A stretch of DNA of 64,000 nt, from NCBI GenBank assembly GCA_014529385.2, contig CM043970.1, forward strand, positions 63,532,996 to 63,596,995, read 5' to 3'. The position numbers and the translations under genes were made by a program. The notes beneath the pieces are model-generated. The model searched no databases. It was not told where the DNA came from and saw only the letters and a list, made by a program, of their open reading frames with translations. Source of the stretch: Adiantum capillus-veneris. Lineage: Eukaryota > Streptophyta > Polypodiopsida > Polypodiales > Pteridaceae. This document shows positions 34,269 to 46,900 of this stretch, one piece after another (position 1 is the stretch's first letter; each line of letters starts with the position of its first letter).

Positions 34269-37219
34269 CTAAGAGTTGGACCCTGCGTTCACGTTTAGTG
34301 ACTCGCGCAGTATCCACTTTGATCCTTGTCGCACTCTGCATCGCCGCCATGCAGCATGCTTGGTGGGACCTTGCGACATTTGCCACTTGTTGCTATGCTC
34401 TTGACGACTCCATTTGCGCACTTCAATAGCAATCTTGGATTGTCGCGCACGCTCCATTGTGAGCTTACGAGAAAATGTTGTGCGAAAAAACCAGTTGAAC
34501 ATCTCCTCCAAATAATTGGATTGCACCATTCCACCACCATGTCGAGTATTTTTGAAGTACACTCCCCTTGCTCGATAATGGGACTTCTCCATGCCTTGAG
34601 TGCTAAAAATTTCAAGCGATCCATACTTGTGCATAAAAAATGCACCATGCGCAAACAAGATATGCTGTTCACATGAGCAAACGATCCACATTAGTAAATA
34701 AAAACAATCCCTTGTAATGAATACACCATGAATGACTTACCATGTAATGTGTGATGTTATTTTCACCCCAAGAAAGGATGAAGACCTTGGTAAAATCCGC
34801 CAAAGCTTCTTGAAATGATTGCCGTTGTTCTTCTGTTGTGCTGTTAAGTCTCATAAGCTTGATCATTTTATCAAAATGGGCCCAAAATTGCTTGCGCTTG
34901 TTTGCAAGCTCGCCATTTGAATCATTGTCAGTAGTAGCTTTGCATAACTCCTTCCAAAGCTCCCAAAGGTTACCTGCCTGCTGGTTGGAGCTGCTTTGAG
35001 CATCATATCGACTTGGCTTTCCTTGGGAAACTTTCTTCAAAAAGTGTCTAGCTTTTTGTCCACTCATTGACACTTGTTGAGCAATTTCATGGGCCTCCCC
35101 TGTGTTCTTTGCAGCAACTATAGACACATTTCCACCATGACAGCCAATGGAATTCAAGAGTACCTCCACTCTTTCGATCGCTTCCTGGGACTTTTCCAAC
35201 GGTTTCATTGTGAAAGCATAGTCAATGTGGAGCTTCAATAGCCTATCAAAAATACGCATGAATGCGTGTAATGTACAAAAATGTACATTCGATAGAGGAA
35301 ATCGAAAGATTGGATTCCAAGTGTGGTCCTTTTGATCACGGTCTGGGGCATTGAGCATGGGACATCTCAGAATAGACGCTTCCCATTCTCTACCTTCATC
35401 TCCGACATCATGACAATCTAACCCTTGTTCTCCATGCCCTTGCCATGGAATCATGTAACTGGCCTTTGCAGTGCTCTTATGTGATTTTTGTCCATTAGGT
35501 TTGTACCCTCGAGTGCAAAATGGACAAGGCATGAGAGAAGAAGCCCCTTGTTTGCAGCCCAGCAAACACTTTATGGTCTTCAAATCCCCACCTAAGTGCC
35601 ACTCCACATCATAACTACCAAAGCCCTCAATCTCCAACTTCTGATCTGCAATTTGGGAGTGTATTACTTCTGTGATCCATGGAGTTCTCTCAAAAATCCA
35701 CGAAAGTACTCCATTGGTCTCTTTGGGCACCTCAATAGCACCCAACCACCAAATGTCTTTCTCTGATTGCACGCTAAAAGATAGGGTGGGATATGGCTCA
35801 ACTGAATCCCTTCGCTTGGTTTGCAGAAGGGCCTCGTTCATTAGAGTGACACTTAGCCTCTCTAACCTTCGGCCTTTCACTATTTGACACTCATCGAGTT
35901 TCAGCACAAAAGCGACTTTTGTGCCAAGCACTACAAAATAAATAGTGCTAAGACCTTAAACTTCAGCTTCTATGAAAAGAATAATACCAAAGAAAAAAGT
36001 AAAGTGTGTCACCTTCTTCAGGTAACTCGTAAAATCTAAGCATGGCTTCTTGAAGCCTTCTAAGATCCACGAAAATATTGTTCCACATTGTGTAAGGAAA
36101 GCCCTTATTCGAAGGTCTTATGGATTGTTTCTTACCTTTTCCCCTTGTCTTTGTTGCGCACGAAGCATAAAGGGAAGTTGGCATTGTGTCCTCAATGTGT
36201 AGGTATGTCCCAGTGCGGGAGAACACATCTTTGTTTGTGGCCTTCTTTGCGAGCTTGACCTTGTGAGGAACGGGAAATAGGTTTTCCACAATGCCATGTT
36301 CTTTGAGGGCATCCTTTAGGAGTTGAAAAATAGCCTGATAGGCTTTGGTGCTGATTCCAGCCTCATCACAAGCTTGTTGAACGTCATCATCATTAACCAC
36401 ATTTCTTAATTTACGCATAAGGTCCTTGGTGACTGCATCCTTAATGCGCTTACCTCCAGGTGATTGTAAGATAGAAATAACATCCTCGGTATTGAGACAA
36501 CTAGTGAGAAGGTTGACTCGATTATCTTGGCTTGTTCCACCGCATGCCTCCTGGATGAAGTTTCTAGCAACAAATAAACATAAATGTTAGAAAATAGTGT
36601 GAAGTAAGAATGCAGCATGCAAGTAAAGACCAAATCACCTTGTGGCTGTAACTCGTCGTTTGCGTGCTCCTCCGGAATGTGCAAGATTTTCAATGGATGA
36701 ATACGGGCGTTTGCGTTCCCTTGCACCAAGGGGTGTTTCTTTCAAGTATGTGATGGTGTTGGTAAGCTTCTGGATGTGGGACTCCTTTTCTTGCATTTGT
36801 TGTTCAAGACTTTTAACTACCCTCTCCGAAGAGGCAACACTCTCTTGTAATGCCGTAGTCTTGAGGTGAAGAGCTTGACATTCGTGCATCCACATATGCA
36901 AAGAAGCACCTACACCCATACACAGCCGCTTGCAATAGCCTAACAAGCCTGCTTCTCCCCTCCCAAGAAATTGAAGAAATGTGGAAAGGCTATTAAACGG
37001 TGGATGGAAGCGGCTTATAGGATCGTAAGAGTACAAATGGCCATCCACCCAAATGTCAACATTGGTCTCACAAGCGGTGCGACGTTCCTGTGATGACCTT
37101 TGATCACCTTCACTAGTGGTCTTCGGTGCAAATGACGTGGGTAAGCAAATATGTATGCTTTTGGTGTGCGGAGTACGTGGTGGTGGAAGCAAACCATTTG
37201 TGATGTTCGTGAGCACCAT
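34269..37219 (-). CDS. Putative transposase of the H3-carrying element, four exons, 905 aa
   Basis: Exons 37219-36639, 36563-36013, 35930-34741 and 34664-34269 have GT-AG borders with matching phases and total 2718 nt, uninterrupted. Exon 1 has a basic N-terminus and a probable coiled coil (residues ~110-165, SLEQQMQEKESHIQKL), then KRKR-type signals. Exon 3 has LDECQIVKGRRLE, EWHLGGDLKTIK (GGDLK ~491-495) and a zinc-like CPFC (~513-516), then FCTLHAFMRI. Exon 4 has QGMEKSHYRAR and NTRHGGG (~798-815). Acidic residues in this GGD…CPFC…LH…EK order resemble large eukaryotic cut-and-paste transposases with an inserted zinc motif, but I cannot assign a named superfamily. As the only enzyme-like gene in the element, it is the best candidate for mobilising it. 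CT-rich leader upstream. Confidence 0.72.
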
Positions 37220-37755
37220 GGAAGCTGTTGCGTGAGGAAGCAAATGATGAAAAGATAGAGGGGGAAGGGTAGAGAGGCCGAGCAGGATGGGAGGAGAGAA
37301 GGAGGGAGGGAGGGGAGGGAGAGATTGGGGAGGAGGAGGAAGGTAGGGGCAGAGAGGGAGAGGAGAGGGAGAGGGAGAGAGGAGGGAGGAGGATGAGAGA
37401 ACAAAATGTTTATTACTTTTTGGGGGAAAAGATTTTTGAAAAAATGGACTTTCTAAGCTTGTGGGTTAAAAAATGGGTCAATTTTTTTTTTTTGGATATG
37501 TATATATGTTGGGAGGGAGTTTTAAGTAAAAAACAAATAAAAATGAATTTTTTTTAAAAAAGTCAAATTTTGACTCTTTTTGACCCACGGAATTGCTGAT
37601 GTGGACACACCCCTATGCTTCCTTCACTTTAAAAAAGGCTAGAGAGAGAAAGCAACCTTTTAGGTCCACATCCTACATTTGTCTAAAAAAAAGGCTAGAA
37701 AAGCCTACTCAAAACTACCTTCTTCAATGCCCTTGCCCCCTAAACCCCACACAAC

Positions 37756-37827
37756 ATTAGCCTTAATCCCTAAAAATTAGGATTCCTTACAAGGCCCATG
37801 CAAGGTTCATATTTCTCCTAATGTTGT
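37756..37827 (-). repeat. Right terminal inverted module of the H3-carrying element
   Basis: Read on the minus strand it starts ACAACATTAGGAGAAATATG and contains GGGATTAAGGCTAAT, matching the left module in inverted orientation. ACAACATTAG also occurs on the plus strand at 37751, so the 77-bp end can fold on itself. Confidence 0.7.
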
Positions 37828-38880
37828 GGCTATTGATAAAAGAAACCACTTTGGATGTAGATGCAATTAGAGACTCTATCTAAGGTAATTTTCTGAAATC
37901 CTTCAAGAGATTGTTAAGAAAATGTGCCATACAAAAGGACACCGTGATGTGAGGGTAAATTCCTTCTAAAATAGCTATGGCTATCTTGTTTGATGCTTCC
38001 CCATTGGTGATATCACAAGATCCATCCAATGGTCTCTATGGCGGAGACCCACTCTGCCGCAAGGACATTTATTGATTTTCCCATTTTTGTAGGATCATCA
38101 TGGGAGCCAAAAAATTACATATCCCCTTTGGAATAGGCAACAATTCCATGAATTGATCTCCTCCTAGTGTCACTTCATCCATCCACAAATAAGGGTCACA
38201 CCATAATTTGTCCATTGCCTCTTTATTATAGGGTTTCCATCTCCACAACATCCTTCTCTCTATTGAGAAGAGTGGTGCGGAGGGCCTCAAAAGAGGGTGA
38301 TTGATCATTGGTGAATGAGAAAATATACTTACACCTTATCAGACTTTATGAAGGGAATGTGATCATGATAAAAAAGCATGCAATAGTTGCATCCACATCC
38401 TCCTTCCTCTTTGAATCCCAAGTGACACGGCAAGGTGCATTGGTGAGGTTTGGGAGTGGAGAGCGGAGAGCAGAGAAGTATTAGGCATTGCAAATGCCAA
38501 GTGAAATGATGTCTCCCCCATCTTTTGTTGCTACATTACTATCACCACCAACGGATAAAGAAGGTGTAGAAGAGGGAAACACCAAGTTGTTGGGATATAT
38601 TGCGGGGCACTTCGGCTTGTTGGTTGCTTCTTTCTCTAGATTGTTGAATTTATGGCAGCACCCTTGGCTTCAATTACCTTTAAAAACTTCTTGTTTTCCT
38701 CCTTGCATATTGATACTTGTTGTCCCCCTAGCTTAAGAAGGTGAGCGTAGACTTTGTTTGTGTCAGATTTCCTTTTGAAGCCACACAGTTAGCACTTCCA
38801 TGAACATGCTTCATCGGCCTTTCCCAACACTCGAGAATGGACTTTGACCCACCATGATGCTACATCTTTGATTTTTTTAG
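37828..38880 (-). pseudogene. hAT transposase remnant, upstream half (BED finger and DUF659 region)
   Basis: On the minus strand, interrupted frames read DVASWWVKVHSR, a BED-finger region (CSWKC), KVYAHLLKLGGQQVSICK, then RMLWRWKP, and near the element border YPHITVSFCMAHFLNNLLKDF and KVVSFINS. These correspond in order to BED finger, linker and the DUF659 portion of plant hAT transposases. Many stops and frameshifts are present. The frame is broken off at 37828, where the large element begins, and resumes at 20011. Confidence 0.6.
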
Positions 38881-38956
38881 CATCCAAGGGCCCACGTTCA
38901 CTTGATACGGGAGCTTGCACCATAAGTGATGAGACTCAAAAGAGGAGGAAAGAGAG

Positions 38957-39016
<60 letters not shown>
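38957..39016. repeat. (GA)n microsatellite
   Basis: Pure GA run in a purine-rich stretch reaching to about 39300. From 39017 to 40560 I see no gene or bounded repeat. Confidence 0.95.
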
Positions 39017-39021
<5 letters not shown>

Positions 39022-40569
39022 TAGAGAGGTGGTCCATGGCACTTCAATATTGAGCTTTAAGTGAAAGAGGGAGAGTGAGGGAGAAATGGAGCTTGAAGCT
39101 TGATTTGTGAAGATTAAAGCCTTGAGGCCCAAAGGAGAGGAAAAGAGCCTTGAGGAAAGAGTAAGAGATGGATCATGGAGCTTCAAGCCTTCCAAGCATT
39201 TTCCTTGAGAGAGAGATGGAGAGATGGAGAGAGGAAGAAAGCTTGAGCCTTGAGGCTTAGATCTTGGAGGCCCAAGGGAGAAGGAGAGAGAGTTTTGAGG
39301 TTAAAAGCCCGAGGGAGGGATGAGCAGGGATTTCATTGATGTGATCATGATTGTGTGATCATGTTAATAACGCAAGTAATTACACATAAAAAAGACATGA
39401 TCGCGTTAATTGTTAACATGATCTTGATGGTGACCTGCAAAAATCAATAGAGCCGGTAGGCCCACGGGGTTTTTTCCTTTTTCTCTACGGGCTCGTCAAG
39501 ATTTTTCATTTTCCCGGTGGGCCCACCAGGAAAATGAAAAAGCCCAGTGGTCCTAATTGTATATAGTAAAGCTCTTCTAACTTTGGCATTTTAATTAGGC
39601 AAATCCCTAGGGAGTGTATCCGAGTGCCAGGTACAATTATCTCCTTGTGAATTGACCTAAGGTTGCAGAGTCACAAGTCCTTTTTTGGGCCGAGCGTGAT
39701 TCTTAATACGATAACCATTTCTAAAAATATTTAAACCCTTCACCAAAAACAAAGATATGAAGCCAGAACAATTGAAACTTTGGAGAGTCGTACTCATTGT
39801 GACGAAGCCATTGGTCCATAAAAGAACCGAAGTTGGTTCTAGAAGATGAGCATATTTAAAAAACGAGTTGATAGTCAAGGGTCGGATGCCATGTACTAGT
39901 GTACTGGGCATATAAAGATCCTTGAAGTCTTTGCATTTTTCACCATCATAGATTTGAATTGATATACATTGTCACTGCACAATATGAGAGCTATAATCCT
40001 TAACTGGGTGAAATTATCTTTTATATATTGAATTGGATGCATAAGGGGGATACAGTCCTTGATTGGGTACAAGTAGTCCTCAATTGTGTAATTGTATTGA
40101 AGATTTCATTCCCTTGTTTTATGCATTGGTTTATATAGGGAATGCATTATGTACTAAGAAAGATTGTTAGTGCATGAGATGGCCAATCATAGACATTATT
40201 ACTTTTCGATGTGTTTTGCAAATAATTATCATCGTTTCAATGTAGAAGTTAATTTGTAGCATGTGATAATAGATGTGTCTTATTGTTTGCAAATCGTAGA
40301 GGATGCATAACTAATCATTATATTTAAAATTGCATTGACAATTTCATAGCATTGTTGTATGCATAATGCCATGTAGAGAGTGCATTGCAATGTGTATGTG
40401 GTCGATATGTGGATTCACTAGAGTGCCTTGTAAATCTCACAATGTGTAGATTTGATTGCTTTCTTAGTGATTGTTTTTTTAGTATATATTGAAAAGAAGA
40501 AAAATGTTTTTAAAACTAAACATCTAGTTCTTATGCCTTTAGTATTAAATTCAAAGCAATAGAGAAAAA

Positions 40570-41843
40570 TGTCGGCACAAGTGGTACAAAGAAGGCAAAT
40601 AATAAAAAAGCCCCTAGCGAAGAGTGGGATTATGCATATGCGGTTGATATATGGAGTGGCAATGTAAATTTAGCTTCACCACAAAATCAGGTGGTGCACC
40701 ACGTAATTAGGGATCATTTTTTGGGTAGACTTACAAAGAGTTGTAAGAATTCTGATCATCCTTAGGCGCCTGCAATTGCAAATCGTTTGAGAGAAGAGCT
40801 CGCCAAAAAGGGTCGCAAGAGACAACGTGTCCATAGATCTGTTATGAATGCATGTCAAGAGTAGATAGAGTCAAATATCAACTCTCTTAATCCTGTGGTG
40901 ACACCAACTAACCCTACAGAACACCCTGCATAGGGAGAGTAAATACCAAGCAATGTTCCTTTTAAGCGCCACAATGAATGTGGGCTTGGACAAATGCATC
41001 AAAAATCATTACATCAAAGCTTTCGAATGTAATTTCTAGAAGAAGCACAAACTGCACCCACCAAAGAAACTTTTTTCACTGGGAGTACTCTAGTCATGGT
41101 AGACAACAATCATTGGAAACATGCATGGAAGAAAACGGTGAGTTCGACCCAGGATTTTTAGTCCCTTTGTATCACACGATACAAAATGATCTCTTGGACA
41201 AGTGTTACATCGAACCCAAAGAGCGTGTTTCCAAAATAATACTCAATACACAATTGTGAGTGATGGTTGGTCTAAATGTCAACTAAGACCGCTACTCAAT
41301 GGAATGTTAATTTTCCCAAGGGGAGAAATGTTCATAAAGGCGGTTGACAGTTCTCGTGTAATTAAAAGTGGCAAATACATTGTTGAGGTCTTGATTAATG
41401 TAATTAAAGAAATCAGTGTTGAACGTGTTGTTCAAGCAGTCATGGACAATGCAATGAACTGTAAAAATGCTAGCAAATTAATAAAAAAGTGCTTTCCACA
41501 CATTTTTGCCAATGGTTGCAATATGTACAATCTAAACTTGGTACTAAAGGATTGGTATACTAGTGAAGAAACCACATGGTTTGCCAAAATTATTGGCATA
41601 GTGTGACAAGTTGTGAAGTTCATCTTGAAATGACAAAGAGTGCTTGATTTGTATAGAATGCGCATGTCAATTATGTTGAAACTACCTATTGAAACTCGAC
41701 TTTGTACGCACTTTTATACATTGGAATCACTCCTACGCAATAAGTGCGATGTGATTGACACTTTCAACTGCACGGAATGGAAGCTTGAGCAGACCAAAAA
41801 ACTGAAAGAGAAAATTACATGTCTACATAGGTCTATAAACAAG
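40570..41843 (+). pseudogene. hAT transposase remnant 2, N-terminal and DUF659 part
   Basis: Plus-strand frames with stops encode, in order, a poor N-terminal region (40600-40860), then NTQ…VSDGWSKCQ split by a frameshift. A well-kept DUF659 block follows (41300-41610): GEMFIKAVDSSRVIKSGKYIVEVL (in two parts), ERVVQAVMDNAMNC and FPHIFANGCNMYNLNLVL. QVVKFIL and YTLESLLRNKCDV continue to 41835. Excision of CACTA-2 (41844-49873) joins it to 49877 onward, where the C-terminal part lies. The element is dead. Confidence 0.72.
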
Positions 41844-42014
41844 CACTACAAGAGGCTATTCATATTAGCGACGCTCACACAGCGACGCTCAAAAAAAAAT
41901 ATCCCGGCGACGCTCATAGTGACGCCGGCTGGGCTAAAAAAATAACAGAGAGCGCCCAAAAACTCAAATCTCAGATCTGAGTTTTTCGGCGCCCTCAAGC
42001 AAGAGCAGGTAACG

Positions 42015-42052
42015 CTCTCCCTCTCTCTCTCTCTCTCTCTCTCTTTCTTCTC

Positions 42053-42083
<31 letters not shown>

Positions 42084-42145
42084 AGAGGAAGGAGAGCCAG
42101 GTATGCTCCTTCCCTCTCCTCACTCTCATGTTCCCTTCCCCTCTT

Positions 42146-42205
<60 letters not shown>

Positions 42206-42212
42206 TAGTGTT

Positions 42213-42264
<52 letters not shown>

Positions 42265-42490
42265 TACAAATATAAACAAAAACGCACACACACATACATA
42301 AACAAAGAATGCACACACACATTGAGAGAGGAAAAGAGAGAGAGAGCATGCATAAACAAAAAACGCACACATTGAGAGAGGAAAAGAGAGAGAGAACATG
42401 CATAAACAAAAAACGCACACATTGAGAGAGGAAAAGAGAGAGAAAACATGCATAAACAAAAAAACGCACACACATTGAGAGAGAAAGAGA
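42015..42490. repeat. Low-complexity tandem leader of CACTA-2
   Basis: Inverted counterpart of 27222-27700. (CT)n, (CA)n and (GA)n tracts are followed by units containing 'catgcataaacaaaaaacgcacacattgag'. It lies between the 5' end and the HIPP fragment. Confidence 0.85.
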
Positions 42491-42880
42491 GAGAAACTAA
42501 TTTAACGTCGTAGGAAACTAATTAAAATTAAAAGACCTAAAGATCTAGCCAACGAGGAGTTGAACTCAAGACCTATTATTCAAGAGAGAAATGGCATAAC
42601 CAATCTATCATACTTGGCATGGGTGATAGAAAGGTTATACCATTTATCTCTTTTTATTGGCACACACATCCACACACGCGCACACACACAAGAAGAAGAG
42701 AGTTATAACGTCGTAGGAAACTATCCTAAAAGACGTTAAAGATTAGGTTAGATGTAGACTTACGTTAAATTAGATTTAGGTTTATTTAAGTTAAATTAGA
42801 TTAGATTTAGGTTTCTTTTTAGTTAGATTTACGTTTATTTACGCTAGATTTAGATTTACGTTATATTAGATTAGATTTAG

Positions 42881-43241
42881 GTCTCCATAGACTGCGATGC
42901 CTGCATGAAGCGGGTGAAGAAAACCCTCAATGGAATATAGGGTATTGCTGCCTTCACTCATGGTGGGCTCCGTCGATCCAAAAGTACTGATGAAATGTCT
43001 TCAGAAGATAGGGAAGAAGGTGGATCTTCAGGGCGGCAAGAGTCACTATATCCCCGACAATGACCATCTAGACAACCTCTAGTCATTCAACAGCAACTTC
43101 AAAGTTAGTAACAAGAGCAAGAACGGTCCAAAGGGCCAATTGCTATCATCAGATGTGGATAGAGATGAGGCAGCGTCACCGCCAGAAGTTAACTCTCACA
43201 TCTTTAGTGATGAGAATGCCAACTCTTGCCGAGTTATGTGA
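42881..43241 (+). pseudogene. Captured HIPP gene fragment with HMA domain and CaaX end
   Basis: VSIDCDACMKRVKKTLNGI, then a stop and a frameshift, then MVGSVDPKVLMKCLQKIGKK, then another frame with NKSKNGPKGQLLSSDVD and the ending HIFSDENANSCRVM. The first two are the two halves of an HMA domain with its CxxC metal site. The last is the typical HIPP tail, where FSDEN precedes a CaaX-type prenylation motif (CRVM). Thus most of a host HIPP coding sequence was captured by the CACTA family and later decayed. It lies in sense orientation 0.7 kb upstream of the transposase start. Confidence 0.85.
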
Positions 43242-43818
43242 AAAATAAGTTTTAAGGTTCTTATAATCCCTGTTAGTTTAGTTGTTTGTTTTTAATATAA
43301 CATAATTTATGTTAGATTTAGATTTATGTTATATTAGATTAGACTTAGGTTTATTTAGGTTTACCCACACACACACACACACACACAAGAAGAAGAGAGT
43401 TTTAACGTCGTAGGAAACTATCCCAAAAGACGTTAAAGATTAGGTTAGATGTAGACTTACGTTAAATTAGATTTAGGTTTATTTTTAGTTAGATTTACTT
43501 TTATTTAGATTTACTCTTATTTACGTTAGATCGAGTCCACGCAAGAATTACTTACGGTTTAGGGTTTAGAGTTAGACGAACAGTGAAAAGATCTACTGTG
43601 AAAAGATGTTAAGATGCTGTGAAGTGCTACAGCTAGAGAAGAGGCAAAGGGGTTTTGTCCACTACATGCAGTATCATGTAGACGTGGGTCTGTAGATTTC
43701 TTGTACCCAGAAATATAGGTATTGACCAATAAAGACGAGATTATAACCCGGTGGTTCTGATCTCCGTGCACCTCTAGACCGAGGTGTGCGGGGATTGGAC
43801 ATGACTAGAGAATGTGAG

Positions 43819-43819
<1 letters not shown>

Positions 43820-43901
<82 letters not shown>

Positions 43902-43902
43902 T
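43820..43902. repeat. (GA)n microsatellite upstream of the CACTA-2 transposase
   Basis: A GA run just before the transposase ATG at 43967. The matching CT run in CACTA-1 is at 26217-26277 and is shorter. Confidence 0.95.
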
Positions 43903-43966
43903 AAGACGAAGAATGCCAATAGAATATTAAATTTGTTGTCCAGGTTATTTGATTTTTATCCTCATT

Positions 43967-46900
43967 ATGAGTAGTGACGAGGATGTGGGACTGTCCAACC
44001 GAAACACCTATCTCTCAACGAGGGTCTTATGTCCTTGTAATCAATGCAAGCATGCTGTGCGACGGACAAGACGTGTTTCTTTGCAGCACGTTCGCGAATT
44101 TGGCGAGTTCGATCCATCTATTATAGATCGAGTTATTGCCAATTATAACTCGTCGGACTCTGACGCTGGCCAACAAGCAGCAATCTTGCAACCCAATAGA
44201 CGTGTTCGCAGGCGCTTTGGTCAAGCAGCATATGTGAGGCCACAAGATGTAGCCTCTGACATCTCGGGGGATGATCATGCAGAGCACATTCCCAACGAGG
44301 CAATGCTTGAGCCCGAGATTGATGAAATGATCGAGACGATCATGGATTCAGAAAGGCTTATCTATGATGATATGAAAAGTGAAGCCGATACGCCATTGTA
44401 TAATAGAGCACGTATGTCTAGATTGAAAGCACTCCTGGTTCTTCTCAACATGCAGGCAAAGTTTGGATGGAGTGACACTAGCGTCACAGCGCTTTTCAGG
44501 TGATCTATTAAAATTAGTTTACTTTAATAAAACTCTAAATGTATAATGATCTGATAGATTTTCACACGACTGTATCGTATTTTTATGTTGTGTAGATTGC
44601 TTAAAGAGCACATACTACCAGCTGACAATGTGATGCCAGATTCCCGAGATGAAGCAAGAAAGATTTTGCGAAACTTGGGGATGGATTACAATTCTATCCA
44701 CGCTTGTCCTAATGACTGCATTCTTTTCAGAGGGGAATACATAGACATGGAGAAGTGTCCGAAATGTGATTCCGAAAGATATCGAGTAGATCTCCACGGG
44801 ACAAAAATTCCACAAAAGGTTTTGCGACATTTTCCTCTGCTTCCTCGCATCAAGCATTTCTTCGAATGTAAGACGTCCATGGCCGCCCTAGCATCATGGC
44901 ATGAGGAGAATAAAGCTTTGGATGGTGTGCTACGAATTCCTGCAGATTGCGCAGCCTGGAAAAAAATAGATGGAACATGGTCGGATTTTGCCAGGGAAGC
45001 TCGAAATTTGCGCTTAGGCCTAGCTATGGATGGCGTAAATCCATTAGGTCAAAGATCAACATCTTACAGTGTATGGCCCGTTGTCATCGTCAACTACAAC
45101 ATTCCCCCGTGGTTGACTACGAAGAAGGGGCACCTATGGCTAAGCTTGATTGTGCCAGGGCGATATAAAGTGGAGAATATGGATGTGTATCTTCGTCCAC
45201 TATTGGAAGAGCTACAACAATTGTGGATTGGCATAGAGGTGGTGGATATGAGCCGACACACAGGACGACGGAATGCTTTGATCAGAGGCATTCTAATGTG
45301 GACCATGCATGACTATCCCGGGCTAACAGAATGCTCAGGTGATCTATTGACACTCCTCACTCAGACACTGTAAATCTTGTTTTTTCCCATAGTTGATCTA
45401 TTATCATGTGTATACATGCAGGGCTTCAAACAAGCGGATACAGAGCATGTGTCACATGTGGACCTAGACTGAATGCACGTAGGGCGCCCTCAATGAAGAA
45501 GCAAATCTATGAAGGTCATCAAGCGTATCTTCCAGAGAATCATGTGTTACGCGACGACTTTTTGGGAAGAGAGCCACCAAGGATGTCTGCACAAGCATGG
45601 TTAGAGCAGAAGAAGATGTGCGATGACGGATTGCCTCCAGGGATGAAGAGACTATCTCTATGGTACGAGTTACCATACTGGCCCCGACTCATGATCAATC
45701 ACTTGCTCGATCCAATGCACATATTCAAGAATGTGGGTAATCTACTATGGGACCATCTGACCGGCAAGAAAGATACTTTGGGAGCCAGAGTTGACCTTAG
45801 AAATGTGGATCGTATGGAGCAATATTGGCCGCAAACAGCGTCTGATGGATCGATAAAACTCCCTAAAGCACCATGGATTTTCACAGGAGCCCAAGAACGC
45901 AAAGTAAAAGAGACCATTCGATCTTTGCGGACCCCCACTGGCGTAATGCACTCGCTCCAAACGTGTTTTACTAAAGAAGGAAAGCTTACCGGTTTGAAGT
46001 CACACGATTGGCATAAAATGTGTCAGGTACGTTCATAGTGGACTTTAATATCATTGTTGCACATACTTTACAGTTTATTTTACCGGTTGCCATTGAGGGA
46101 TGTTTGTCTCTCGACATCCGTAACACAATCTACAAACTTGCAAAGCTGGTGCAATGGATCTCACAAAAGGAGATCAACGTAGACTCCATACCATTCGCCA
46201 AACTAAATGCTGCGGAGCTTGTGTGCATGTTTGAGAAACATTTTCCTACTACCATGCTAACCATTCAGGTGCATCTTCTTGTTCACATAGTTGATGAGGT
46301 GGAAATAGATGGCACAGTTCATTCCAGATGGATGTTCTTCTTAGAACGTTTCATGAAAACGCTTAAGGGATATGTGCGTCAAAAGGCACGTCCGGAGGGT
46401 AGCATGGCAGAAGGTTGGTTGGTATCAGAGTCCCTAGTGTACATTGGAGAGTGGCTAGACGGATTTGATAAAGCTCGGGACACGCTATGGCGAACCATAG
46501 ATGATGAGCGCATATCTGGGATTGTCATGTGCAATCTCGGTGTTGAGAAGAAGATGACGGAAGATCTAGAGGCTAAAATCAACCGATTTTGCATGCTTCA
46601 CAATCCAGTGATGCAAAAGTGGATTTCACAATATGAGGATGCAAAGCAAGAGCGACAAAGGGCACGAATCGAGTGGAGACGGGGAAGACGACCACGTCCG
46701 ATGCACTATCCGACGGTTCTGGAGAGCCTACCAACATTGATGAGCTTAAGATGGTTGCACAACCAATTGAAAAGCGCACAACAATGCGGTGACGAAGTCA
46801 CTGAGGAAGAGTGGGAGTACTCTCGGGGCTGCGCGACCAAGGTAAGTTTGCAATGTACGACTAGCTAGTGACTTTATTTCTAAACGTTTGAACGGCCACT

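Larger units (their letters stand above)
20012..37827. mobile_element. Large DNA transposon carrying a histone H3-like gene (~10.0 kb plus nested CACTA-1)
   Basis: Both ends carry an inverted module: ACACATTAGGAAAAATATG at the left and, inverted, ACAACATTAGGAGAAATATG at the right. GG flanks both sides as a possible 2-bp target duplication. Outside, the two halves of one minus-strand hAT remnant face each other, which fixes the borders independently. CACTA-1 with its 3-bp duplication accounts for 7787 bp, leaving about 10029 bp. Inside are four spliced genes: plus-strand 28569-29909 and 30155-31731, and minus-strand 34269-37219 and 33233-34129. They converge on three palindromes at 31911-33090. 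The family is unknown to me; the 905-aa product is the transposase candidate. All four genes are open after splicing, so only CACTA-1 visibly damages the element, and it lies outside the genes. Confidence 0.72.

Noticed and set aside
39350-40560. Short inverted 'catgatc' motifs and small open frames
   Set aside because: Too short and degenerate to define an element or gene.
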